Of a stretch of DNA of 64,000 nucleotides, positions 45,629-57,150 are shown in pieces. The translations under genes and the position numbers were made by a program. The notes beneath the pieces were generated by a model that saw nothing but the letters and a program-made list of their open reading frames with translations, made no database searches and was not told the origin of the DNA. The first letter of the stretch is position 1, and each line of letters begins with the position of its first letter. The stretch spans positions 40,728,750 to 40,792,749 of the forward strand of contig NC_079509.1 in assembly GCF_030052815.1 (NCBI RefSeq), in the 5' to 3' direction. This stretch comes from Hevea brasiliensis. Its lineage: Eukaryota; Streptophyta; Magnoliopsida; Malpighiales; Euphorbiaceae.

Positions 45629-48220
45629 TGTAACAACCCAAAAATTAAAAAAAATTTAATTAATTAATTAAAAATTAAATTAAACATTTAAAATTTTTTC
45701 ATGAATGAATCTGGACAACATGTCTATCCAGGTTCATTCCAAGAAATTCAAAAAAAAAAAAAAAAAACCACAGCCCCCTCCTCCCCTTTAAACTCTCTCT
45801 CGTCACTCTCCCTCCCCCTCCATTTTTCTTCCTACCGGCGAGCTTCCAGCCATCATGGCCGGCCAGTGAGGCATCCCGCCACCCTAGGCGACACCAGCGA
45901 GTTGCCAGTTGATCGGAGCAGTGCCGGCAGTGGCACAAATGGAGGAGTTTTCTCCATTAATGCGTGCACAATGGGCAGCAACTTTTCGACGCGATTCTGG
46001 CTTCATCTGACATCCGATCGAGGCGATTCAGGTGGCGTTGGAAAAGCTTGTTCTGAGAGCTTTCTTTTGATACTAATTTTGCAGCAAATGGAGGTCAGAT
46101 GAGTGAGATATGGAGGAGAGAAGTTTCGGGTTTTTCAAGTTTTTGGGTCAGATCTAAGACGATCCGACCGTTAGATTGACGATCAGAGACCACCTATGGA
46201 CTGAGGGAGAGGAGAGGAACATGATGGTATGATCAGATCCGGCAGATGTCGCTGGTGACCGACGGCTGGCCACCGTGAGTATTGATTCCGGCGGTGGCTC
46301 CGATGAGTTTTGAAGATGATTCAACTTCAAGAAGCTTCTTCATAAATTTTTGGAATTTTTGAGACACAGATAAGCTTCAGATAAGATTATTTTCATTATT
46401 TCTCTATCTGTAGAGCATAAATACAATGTTTCGTAAACAGGAAAAATTGGAGAAAAATTCTAAGAAAAATATATGATGAAAGCAAAATTATTTAGAGATA
46501 TTCTATGGTGTTTGTTGAATTTTTAAGTGATTGTAGAATATTTTTGAAAAATATAGATGGATTTTAGTTAGATTTTTGGCATATCCCATATAAGATTATT
46601 TGAAATTATGATATTTAAATTTTATATGATTGTTTGAAGCTTGAGGATGGAGGTTTAAATATGTGAATATTGAATTGGGTTGAATTAAGAATATGTTAGC
46701 TGTTGGAAACTTATGGAATTGAGTAATATTCTTGAATAAAATATTCATGGGTGATTAGAAAATTACAATTACTTTTGCGATAGCTTTTTAACTTTATTAA
46801 GGACTGCGGGGTGAAATTTTAGAATTTTTAGAGCTTATTTGAGTGGATTTTTACAAAATATCAATTATAGGGACTAAAACATAATTTTTAAAATTTTGAG
46901 TATTGCTTGGTTTGGAGAGCCTAGGAGGGGCCATATAATGATGATGAGATATGGGTTGAGTTTATAAGTGCTATTTGAACCATTTTTTGCAGGTTGGGTA
47001 GGTCCCAGGTATAGGGGAAACTCTGTCGAATTTTCAGCATGAATTAGGTTGTCTGTTGTCTCTTTAGAGTTTTATTTTGACTTAGTATTAATAAATTTAT
47101 AATATAATTATTTAGGTAATCGATGTCAGCTATTTTCCTCCATCCAGCAGCCATAATAGTCCTCGGTATGCTATGAGTAAAATATTAATTTTAATTATAA
47201 TTTCGAAATTATTATGTGTTCAAGCATGCCTATGCATCACTTATAAATATGTATCTATGTAGTTAAACACTAGGCACGTTTTATATTGCATTCATAATTG
47301 ATGAAGTGCCATGGATGTTGTTTGTGGTAATTTGGAGCAGTGTGCGTGTGTTGACATGTGTGTGGTATGGTATTGGATATGGTCAGGACAGGTAGACACG
47401 GCTTGAGAGACACTCGCTGAGACCCGGTCCTTTATGGATAAGTCGGGGTGGACACGGCTTGAGAGACACTCGCTGGGACCTCGCATTTGGTTTATTAAGC
47501 GAAAGTCCGACTTGAGAGACACTCGCTGGCAGAAGTTAGATTAAGAGGGCTGTATAGGGGATCAGCTCCCATATATGTATTGCTTGACAGCGTTGGGTAT
47601 GTGAGTGCTCCAAATTGCCTTTTTGCTATTATGATGTGAGTTGTTTGAAAATTATGATGATGTAGCATTTTATTCCACAAGGTGCATTAGCTTTAGATAG
47701 CTATAGAAATTGTACTTAAAATTGGTATTTTACTCTCTGAGTCGAACGCTTACTCCTGTTCACCTATTTTTCTAGGCTACAGGAGGAGTTCTTTTACAGA
47801 GCAACCTGCTTTCTTCCTTGTAGGTTTAACATTGGTTATTTAATTGTTTTTATTATTTTTTCTAAATTTGAAATCTAGAACTCCGCATGTGTTAGCAGTA
47901 GTATAGACCCTATTAGGAATTATGTTAATTTAAACTCTTAAGGTTAATAAATAAAGATTTGTATGATACTTAAACAATTTGTAAATGATGTAACTGGGTT
48001 GAGCTGAGCTCCCCTAATTTGAGTTTCTGATAATTATTGGGTTAAGTTAGCCCGAAATAAAATTATAATATTTTAATTTAAATTATTTTTATATGCATGT
48101 TGGGCCTAAATTATGGGCCTGATTATGGATTTGAGAATAGTAAGGCTTACTACGGGCCTCGGGGGCTTTATGCTGGCCCAGGACCTAGTGTCGGTCTGGC
48201 CCATAGGTTGGGTCGTGACA
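45629..48220 (+). repeat. Element G 5' LTR
   Basis: 2592 bp from TGTAACAACCC to GGGTCGTGACA, immediately followed by a tRNA-Met primer site. This makes it the 5' LTR of a plus-strand Ty3/gypsy-type element. It includes a C/T-rich segment (45760-45840), a GC-richer stretch to 46300 and three tandem copies of a short motif (listed separately). No second copy occurs in the window. Frames inside it (for example 45701-46102) show no domain. Confidence 0.8.
47395..47530 (+). repeat. Three tandem motif copies inside element G LTR
   Basis: The phrase CTTGAGAGACACTCGCTG occurs three times (near 47401, 47458, 47511) at roughly 55-bp spacing. The first two are preceded by gacacgg and followed by gacc. 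These may be LTR regulatory repeats. Confidence 0.85.
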
Positions 48221-48224
48221 AGAG

Positions 48225-48236
48225 TGGTATCAGAGC
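48225..48236 (+). other. Element G primer binding site (tRNA-iMet)
   Basis: TGGTATCAGAGC on the plus strand, four bases after the LTR end GTGACA. Confidence 0.9.
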
Positions 48237-50578
48237 TTAGGCTCCAAATTCATAGGGAATATAAGTCTAAAGTTTTGGGAAGAGTCTAATAGGAGTCACT
48301 TGTGGAGTATAGGATTCTGTTTCGTTTTCTTCTGTAATTCATTGTTTATAGATTCTGCGTTATATCTCGGGAAATGTAAGAGTGCCTCAGTTAGTGTCTT
48401 GATTTTCGTGGAGTATATAGAAATGTGAAATAGAGTTAGCAGACATGTTGAGGTCTGCCATAGAAATACGTTCTCCAAGAAACACTATATTTTTATCAGT
48501 ATGGGTCCAAGTGTTGTGCCTATCTGGTGCTAGGCATGAGTACATAAAAGTGAGTTTTGATAGTATAATTGCACTAGATAAGGGTGAGGATACCACTGCT
48601 GGCAGTCGTCAGTGGATGACCCAGTTAGAGTAAGTTTATGATAATAGTAGATTGAAAAGAGATAAGAGATTAAGAGACCAGTCTGTCAGGACGTATCGTA
48701 GTAACTAGACAATGTTCTCGATGTCTGCTCTGTAAGCTGCAGATTACAGTAGCAACATGGGATTATTGTGTAGAGCTGCATGCATCCCCATGGTGCTCCA
48801 TAATGAGGGTGTTTGCAGATGGCCTCTGTTTTGGTACAATTATGCCAGAACAGAGTTCTATATTTGCAGAGGCGTTGGGAACTCCTAGTTAGGGATCTAG
48901 AGCTAAAAGATCGAAAGGTCACAATTGGGTGGTAACTACTGTCAATGACTCGGTTACCTTAGCATGAGCTAGAGTTACATCAAGAGTTGCCATCAGACCA
49001 GAGGTTGCAGGTTAGTTGCAAAGTAAAGGTGACATCTATAGAGTGAGACCATCTGATCTTCGGTATGGAATTTTGGATAGTTTTTGCAGTACGACAGACA
49101 TTTTGCTTAGAGCTTAGTGAGAATAGTATACCTTGTATGTATTAGTAAGGTGCAAAGTACAATCCTACTACCTAGAAAAGGTCGGAACTATGAATTAATG
49201 ATTTACAGAGCTATGATATGATAAGAGAGTCTTTAATTTGACATGGTTTTGGCAAGGTGATAAATGTAGTACCTTTGTTGCAATAAGTTAGGGTATAGTC
49301 CTATCTTTTCAAAAGGGATAGAAGGTTATTACTAATAATGATGACTTATGGAATAGTGTCCCAGATGGGACTGTTGCATGAGATAGAGAGTTGTTAGCTC
49401 ATGTGTTCTGGAGAGGGTACAAGTTCCATGTAGGAATCATAAGATGTAAGATCAAGATGTATGTAAGCCTTTAAATTGAATGACGGATTTAGATACCTAG
49501 TATTTTAAGTTTCAGCTAATTAAATGGATATGAAAAATTAGAGTTAATACAGATCCCCTCCCTAAGGTAGTAGAGGGTAGTATGTAGTCCAAAAGGGTAA
49601 GAACAGAGATCACGTAGGAAAAGTATGACTGCTATTCCCTAAGTTTATCCTTAGCTTCTTAATGCTTAAGACAAAAGTATACTCCAAATAAAGTAAGAAA
49701 AAAGGACAAAAGTTAGCATCGATAAATCATAGAATATGTATATATATATGGAGTGCTGTTCAAATGTTGTAGGAGAGATAGCCTGAATGCCAGTAGAAGT
49801 CTAGCTAGGGTAGTTAGAGGATCAATTATGAGTAATATTGAGGTATAGATGACGTGGTAGGGCTAGTGTAAAGTTATAAGTTTCTGACATGACAATCAGG
49901 TTCAAAAAGAAAATAGGGCTAAAGAATGGAAGAGTGAAAGTTCGGATTTGGGTAAGATAAAAAGAGTTGGCTAAAGAATAAATTAGAAAAATAGATTAGG
50001 ATAAGATTAGGAAGAATAGAGCCAAGATACCAAGGAGGTGAATGTGGTTCTAGGAAGGGTAAACGAGAAAAAAAAAAGGATAGAGAGCGTAGAAAAGGAT
50101 GGCATTAGGAAGAACATTGTTAAGTTATGGAACCCAGAAGTACAGGACTTAGAACAAGTCATAATTGATGTAGTGTTAGGAGCCTGAACCTAGAGCTTAG
50201 AGTTACAGGATCTAGATTAAACCTTATCTGCTTTCTACCCTAAGGTAGGATAATGGGGCAATGACATAAGAACCCTATTAGTTGTTAACAGTATAATGGA
50301 AATTAGGTAAGATGTGCGACCAAAGTAGGTAATAACTGTTGAGCGTGCTGTGGTAACTTGAATTGTATTGTCAGATAAAGAAGCAAGATCAGTAGGAGTA
50401 AGTTGGATAAAAGTCAACATAAGGGATATAAATATGCAAGATGAGGGATAATGTCACAGAGGCTTGATATTAAAATTTAGAGTGGTGAGACCTAGAGTTT
50501 AAAATTGGAGTTAGACATATATTTTCAGTGTCATCGATAGAATAATTATGTAAAAAAAAAGAGTAATAAAAAAAGAGT

Positions 50579-50624
50579 AATAATAAATAAATAAATAAAT
50601 AAATAAATAAGTAAATAAATAAAT
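50579..50624. repeat. (AAAT)n microsatellite
   Basis: About eleven AAAT/TAAA tetranucleotides with one GTAA variant. Confidence 0.92.
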
Positions 50625-51359
50625 AACAGTATGATAATATGTAGCAGAACGCTAATAATGGTCAGAATAGGACAAGATAGGTATAGGTGTAATTATAAGA
50701 TATTGAGAAGTACATGGATTAGAGGAGTGATCGTTGGTAAGATTGGAGTAGATCTGAAAGAATCTGTGAGTGCTTTTATCTTCTAGAATATAACTAAGTA
50801 TAAGGAGCATTGGACAAATAATTATAAGTATGGAAGATAAATGGAGAGTAAAAAGGAAATAGTAAATTCTAAGATGATATGTTAGACAGAACAACAGTAT
50901 AATAAATGGTAGATACAACTGATATCTTATAATAACGCACAATAATTACGAAGAAATAATGAAACTAAAAAGGAAGACTAAGGGGTATGAGCTAAATCTT
51001 GTTTATCAAACAATGGTATACCATAAATGGTGGGAGAACATTTCTCCTTCTTTTCAAATTGGCTCGTGTTTTGATTCTAGGAGATTATGTTAAGAAGAGA
51101 GATCATGTCAAAGTGACCCAATTAATTGAAAATTTGATGGGCGTTAGCACATATCCAATCTTTTGAGGCTGAAGTTTGGGAAGCTATGGGCAGTATATGT
51201 GATTATATTAAGGAGAATGAACACATGAAGTATCTTGTTTGGAATTAAGGCATGGCACACATTTCCCATAGCCGTGTTAGTTCATATGGAACTTATAGTT
51301 TCTAGGGCTCCTATCCATCCAGGATGAGCAATTTCCTACTAAGGCTGGTAGGGAATGAT

Positions 51360-51719
51360 TGTAATGATCAGGCTCCAACCACTAGAGGAATTGTCCGCTT
51401 TGGCCATAAGCCTCACGGTTTTGTCCCATAGGTGGAATGGAGAACTTCCCAGGAGATCACCCATCCTAGGATTTCTCTCAAGCGAGCACGCTTAACCCTG
51501 GAGTTCTTCCAACTCTCCAGGCCATTCCACCAAAAGGCGCTTCTAGTGATTAGTTCCCCATCTTATATATCATTACTTTTTGAACTCAAAACCATCTCTA
51601 TGCTTTGCCGATGTGGGATTTGCCTAAGGGACCTTTCTCCCACCCTTTCGGGACTCAGCATCATCACTGAGGTTTGCCCCACCATCGCCCAAGAGGACAC
51701 GCGAGCGGCTCTGATACCA
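51360..51719 (-). mobile_element. Cassandra-type TRIM fragment (5S-bearing LTR, short interior and primer site)
   Basis: On the minus strand: the primer site TGGTATCAGAGC (51708-51719), a short GC-rich interior, a purine-rich stretch (CGAAAGGGTGGGAGAAAGG) that could be the polypurine tract, then an LTR with AATCCCACATCGGC, a TATATAAG box (near 51571), a 5S-rRNA-like segment and the end CATTACA at 51360. An LTR with CCCACATCG near its start and an internal 5S promoter is the signature of Cassandra elements. The 5' LTR expected before the primer site is missing; element D's LTR occupies that place. No protein is encoded, as in all TRIMs. Confidence 0.75.
51440..51512 (-). promoter_or_regulatory. 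5S-rRNA-derived Pol III promoter segment in the TRIM LTR
   Basis: The minus strand reads a close variant of the 3' half of plant 5S rRNA, with box A (GGTTAAGCGTGC at 51486-51497), an intermediate region, and box C (GGATGGGTGATCTCCTGGG at 51448-51466, one change from the consensus), followed by AAGTTCTC. The 5' third of 5S is absent, so it is not a 5S gene. In Cassandra elements this segment is thought to be transcribed by RNA polymerase III. Confidence 0.85.
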
Positions 51720-51727
51720 ATAAAACA

Positions 51728-54700
51728 TGTCACACCTTACCCCTCTGTAAGGCATAACATGATCCCGTAGAATACCTAATGAACTACCGAACTTCACCTA
51801 CCGATAACTCATTAAGTATCCTGCAAGGGATTTTAAACAATTTTCTTACTTTTGACTAGTGGTGAGCATTTTCTAATAGGTATTTAAAACTTATGATTAA
51901 AAGTAAATCTAGTTAATATTTTTGGTCCATTTTATTTTTCCGCAAATTTTATAAAAATTTTGACAGAGTTCCATCCGTATTTTGAGAAAACAGTTCTTCA
52001 AATACCTGAAAAAAAAGGCACTTCCAAAATTTTTCAACCACTACTTTAAATTCATACTCAATCTCAACCAATTTCTCAACACATTTATCAACTTTCAAAT
52101 TTCAAATCCACTATCCAATGATCATCAAAATACTAGCAATCCATTTCACTCAAATTAAATAAAATAGTTCCATTCATAATTCATTAAGGACAAAACAATT
52201 TATATATACATCCTTACAAAATTTACATTAAGAGAAATTCAACTAAAATTTATTACAAACTTTACACAAGCTTTATACAAGCTGCTCAAGACCGAATTTA
52301 CATGTCCATACATTATGTGCAATACATACATCAAAAGAAATATTTACAATTAGGGTATAAATTATACCCGATGACTTCAAGTTGATAGATCCTCAATCCT
52401 CAGCAGCTCAGTCTGCTGCTCCTCTAGTTTCTAAATCTATGACAGCAATAAAAGCTATCGCTGAGTACTAGGACTCAGTGGTGCACAACATACTAAAATA
52501 ATCTTTATGCAGAACTTAAATCATATTTATTCGAAAATTTGACTGAACATGAGAATTAAATACAAATCATGCATTATGAGATTTTAATCCCAAACAATTT
52601 CATTTTGAAGTATCAAATCACATTTCATAAAACCCACAGTTAGATCATGCCATTTGAAACAAATAGAATCTCAATAGCCAAAGGCTAAAGAGAAATCACA
52701 TTATAAGGCTAGCTAGCTCAAATATATGGATATCCATTCACATCCTCTTCTACTGGCACACCTCAACACTTCTCCAGAGAAGGAATCAAAATTCAAAACT
52801 AATTACCCCCACTAGTCGTGCTAGTGAAGTGTTCAAATATATGGTCATGATACTGTGGTTTCAAAACTTATCTTAACAATTTGCTAAACATTGTCATTTC
52901 AAATATACACAATAACTTTCAACAATTTCGATTAAAGCATCATGAATAATGTCTCAATTCACTTTTTCAAATCATTCAAAATAATATGCTGCAAATAATT
53001 TACAAAAATTACACGTTGTGCACAAAGCTCAAGCGAGTCGCCTCTTGACCTCGACTCGGTTCCTCGGGTTCTTTCCCGGTATTTTTTCCAACTAAAATAC
53101 ACAATTTTACAATGTTTCAGTACTAGAACTTAACATAAACCCAAAATAAATTTTGCTTCACTTTTACCTAACTCTAATTTGCTAAACTCGACGTTCTTGA
53201 AATTTTTGTGTTTCGGGTTACCATTCACTACACTATTCAAGTCAAATTATTGATTTTCTAAGGCTTAATAGGTATGGGAATCTAACTTCACCCACATACC
53301 ACATTTTGGTCACTAAATTTGTTAATTTTGGTCATTTTCTCAAAACTTAGGTCTTTTAGGCAAAATTGCCAATTTTCAGTTTTGGAGTCCTAAGTTGCAC
53401 TGTTTCATTAGTCCTTTTACTATTGGATTTTGGCAAAACTTTCTTCATAGAAAATGTTCCCTATTGTCTTAAGTTTATTCTCCTTTTTGAATCACTCCAA
53501 TTGGAGTTTTGTAGCTCACGTTATAGCCAATATACAGTTACTGTTCATGCTACAGAATTTAGTTCTGCAGATTTATTGGTCCAACTTCGTTCAGTAATTT
53601 GATCAAGTTAAGTCCATAATTTAGTCTAATTTTCTTCTTATGAAATATTATAATATGTCTTAGGTTTCCATCAGTTCAAGAATCACCTAAATCGGAGTTT
53701 TCTAGAGAGAGTTATAGCCATTGAAACTTTACTGTTCATATGGCAAATCTGCAGTTCTGCAGATTCAGTGACTCAAATTTGCTCAGTAATTTGATTGGGT
53801 TAATGGAATAATTTGGGTTTGTGTTCTTCATGAAAGTTTTAGGTATATATCTCATCTAACTACTGATAAAATTTCAGATCATTTTGACCTGCCTAGCTCG
53901 AGTTATGACCAAATGAACAAATACTGTTCATTTAGTCAGTTTATACAGGGCAGCCTGCAATTTTTCAACTTTGGTCAATTTGTTCACTAGGTTTTAGTCA
54001 CTTTTTGGGCATGCTTCCTAAATGAAAATAGTGTCATTTAGTGCCTATTTTTATTCCCAATTGGTTCCATATCAATTTGACTTGTAAAATTTTATTTTTG
54101 GTCCCTCAAAGTTGACTTTTGGTCATGCTTCATACCCAATCCGAATTTAGCTTTGATTTAAACACTTCTAACACACTTAATCAGGTCACAAATGACCATT
54201 TCTTCTCTTAAACTATGTCAAAGACATCATTTAGCACTTCTTCACATTTTTGGTCTCTAAAACCTAATGTTCAAAACCCTAATTCATGTCATTTGTTGCA
54301 TTTAGCTAATTAAACACTTATAAACATGCTCCCTTAACTCAATTAAGCTTCCTAACATATTTAACTCAAACAAATTTATACTTTGTCCAACCAAACCCTA
54401 GCTGTCCAAAATTCTATATAATCCCTCAATAAATTTTCTTTCCATTTAAGTTTATTTACAAGCTCAATAAGTTAGAAATGTAAGAATCAAACTCAAATTA
54501 TCAAATTTGATTACTAACCTTTTATGTAGAATTTCTTTTTTTTCAAAACTTCTTCCTTTCTTTTTCTTTTTGTTGTCAAGCTCCTTCCCAAGTGACTAGA
54601 ACAAGTTTTTGTGAAGCAAGTATGGGAGAAGTTGAGGTTTAGTGAGGGTTTCAAAGCTTGAAGACAAGCTTTAATGGAGTTTGCAATGGTGAGGGAGAGA

Positions 54701-55423
54701 GAGAGTGTGTGAGGGCGGCAAGCTTGGTGGAAGAAGACTTTGATTTTTATTTTTCTTTTCTTTTGTTTTGTTTTTTTTATCCTTATGGAAGACCCAAAAA
54801 TCCCAATTAAACAAATATATTAAGTATTGTTTTTATGGCATCATGCATGAAGTCATGCATGATGTCATCACCTTTTGACTTTTCCATTTTCCTTTTTTTT
54901 TCTATTTATTTTTCTATTAGTTCTTTTATTTAATTCTCGATTCTGAAATTTTCTTTTCTCCAATTTTATTTGACAGTTAGGTCAGGAGTCAGCTCTCGGG
55001 GTCAATTGACCAAATTGCCCTTAGTCGGTTTAACCCGGTTTGCAAATAACTAAATATTTCTTCTGGCTCCCTGACCTAATTTTTTGACTGGCTTAACAGT
55101 TCTTTTTCATGATTTTCTCTTTTCCATTTTGTTCGTAATGGTCTTAAGGACCGCAGCGTCACATTTTACGGTTTGAAATTTGAGTTTAAAACAACTTCGC
55201 AGTCCTTCCCGAGAAGGTCACCCATCGCTGTGACTCTCGGCTCGTTTAACTTCTTATATTCTGTTTTTCTTATTTATACTTAACTAATTGGCAATTACTA
55301 ATTATTTGTGTTTATAGCTTATCTAGTTGTCTTAAGTGTGGTTTTAATCCCCTTAATTGTCAGGACCGACACCGGTCACCGGAACAGTGAAATATACCAG
55401 GCTATACAAATAGGGGTGTTACA
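51728..55423 (-). repeat. Element D left LTR
   Basis: 3696 bp, TGTCACACCTTACCCC to GTGTTACA. It is shared: it is D's 3' LTR on its right, while on its left it is followed by a primer site (51708-51719), as a 5' LTR would be. It contains four units of a 191-bp module. Confidence 0.93.
53441..54203 (-). repeat. 191-bp tandem module in element D LTR (about four units)
   Basis: On the plus strand, units start at 53441, 53632, 53823 and 54013 with ttcttcatgaaag-like text. Each continues through a gtcttaggtt or ggtatat phrase, an aattggag or aattttgacct phrase, agttatagcc/agttatgacc, and actgttcat. Spacing is 191, 191 and 190 bp. The other LTR repeats this from 62026 (62217, 62409, 62598). Individual units are strongly diverged from each other, so the array predates the insertion. 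Confidence 0.8.
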
Positions 55424-55440
55424 ATTCTCTCCCCCTTAAA
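55424..55440 (-). other. Element D polypurine tract
   Basis: The minus strand reads TTTAAGGGGGAGAGAAT abutting the 3' LTR, nearly the same as in element B. Confidence 0.87.
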
Positions 55441-57150
55441 TAAATTTCGTCTCGAAATTTTACCTGGTATCAATCTCTGAACAGCTGTGGGTGCTGTCTC
55501 CTCATGTCCTCCTCTCGTTCCCAAGTAGCCTCCTAGCCCGAATGATGGTTCCACAACACTTTTACCAACGGTATCTGCTTGTTCCGTAGCTGCTTTACCT
55601 TATAAGCTAGAATCACTATGAGTTCTTCCTCATATGTGAGGTCTGGATTCACTTTAATTTCTTCCACTGGTAGTACATGAGATGGGTCTATCGATACCTC
55701 CTCAACCTAGACACATGGAAGACATTATGTATCTTCTCTAACTCTGGAGGTAGTGCCAAACGATATGCCAAAGGACCTACTCTTTCCAAAACCTTATATA
55801 GCCCGATAAAACGAGGACTCAGTTTCCCCTTTCTGCCGAATCTCATAATTCTCTTTCAAGGAGAAACCTTAAGGAATACTTTCTCACCCACTGCATACTC
55901 AATATCTCTTCTCTTCAGATCAATGTAGGACTTCTGACGGTCTGATGCAGTCTTAAGTCGATCTCTGATTACCCTGATCTTCTCCTCAGTTTGCTAAACA
56001 ATTTCGGGTCCAATCATCTTTCTTTCACCCACGTCATCCCAACACAACGAGGTTCTACATTTTCTACCATACAAAGCTTCATATGGAGGCATCCCAATTC
56101 TTGATTGATAGCTGTTGTTGTAAGCAAACTCAATCAAAGGCAAGTGTGTATCCCAACTGCCCTCAAAATCAATCATACAAGCCCGTAGCATGTCCTCCAA
56201 GGTCTGAATTACCCTCTCAGACTGGCCATCTGTCTGTGGGTGGAATGCAGTACTGAAGTTCAATCTAGTTCCTAGGGCTCTCTGAAGACTACCCTAAAAT
56301 CTAGAAGTGAATCTAGGATCTCTGTCTGATACGATGGATACTGGCACTCCATGCAGTCTCATAATCTCATCAATGTACAACTTGGCCAATCTTTCTAAAC
56401 TGTAGTCCATCCGGACTGGCAGAAAATGAGCAGACTTAGTCAGTCTGTCGACAATGACCCATACTGCATCATGACTCTTTTGTGTCCTCGGAAGTCCCAT
56501 CACAAAATCCATCATTATTCTTTCCCATTTCCATTTTGGTACTGGTAGTGGATGTAACAACCCGGCGGGTACTTGATGCTCTACCTTCACTTGCTGACAA
56601 GTTAGGCATTTGGATACAAACTCTGCCACATTCCTTTTTATACCCATCCACCAGTAATGCTCCTTTAGCCCTCTATACATTTTTGTGCCACCAGGGTGCA
56701 TGGCAAAAGGAGATTCATGTGCTTCCTTCAAAATGATCTGCCTCAAATCAACATCATTAGGAACACATATTCTATCCTGTGTAGCAGTAGACCATCATCT
56801 CTGATTGAGAATTCTGGTTTCTTGCCGTGTCGGACTTCCATCAGCTTCTGATACTTCTGATCATTCTGAGCAGCCATTCTGATCTGATCAATCAACACTG
56901 GCTGTACATGCCATGCAATTGCTGTCTGCCTATCATCATTAATCTCTAAGTTGGCATGCAATGATCTTACCTCATGTACCATAGACAAAGGAGTAACCCG
57001 TAGACTTGCCATAGTCTTGCGACTTAAGGCATCAGCCACAACGTTAGCTTTCCCTGGCTGATAGTCTATTAGACAATCATAGTCTTTTATTAACTCTAAC
57101 CATCTCCTCTGTCTCAAATTCAACTCTTTCTGGGTGCCCAAATACTTCAA
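55440..57150 (-). pseudogene. Element D RNase H tail, integrase and chromodomain, broken
   Basis: 56743-57150 carries RNase H C-terminal text ([20 protein letters not shown]). 56294-56746 carries the integrase HHCC finger ([16 protein letters not shown]) and the first two catalytic Asp regions ([14 protein letters not shown]). 55994-56263 carries QTDGQSERVIQ and the Glu region. 55440-55990 carries the C-terminal domain (PRFIG, KIHNVFHVSRLRRY) and the chromodomain (AYKVKQLRNKQIPLVKVLW, EATWE), with a TAG just before EATWE. Stops separate the blocks. Confidence 0.9.

Larger units (their letters stand above)
48221..51359 (+). mobile_element. Element G interior: decayed, unrecognised
   Basis: Starts with AGAG and the primer site. 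No gag, protease, RT or integrase motif can be read in any frame. The longest frames are about 60-110 codons without known features. The plus strand is purine-rich with very many TAG/TAA triplets, as expected for an old, heavily mutated interior or a LARD-like non-coding one. It contains an (AAAT)n run. No 3' LTR or polypurine tract is found before the TRIM fragment, so G is truncated on its right. Confidence 0.55.

Noticed and set aside
45701..46102. 133-codon frame in a GC-richer stretch
   Set aside because: It is inside element G's LTR, begins in a poly-A/C-rich tract, and shows no known fold or repeat.
47395..47530. A CRISPR-like repeat array
   Set aside because: Three short direct repeats inside a plant LTR, with unequal and similar spacers and no cas genes.
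51440..51512. A genuine 5S rRNA gene
   Set aside because: Only the 3' portion is similar, the 5' third is missing, and it lies inside a TRIM LTR with a primer site, so it is a Cassandra-type derivative.
51432..51770. 112-codon plus-strand frame
   Set aside because: It is antisense to the TRIM LTR and runs into element D's LTR; it is a shadow frame.
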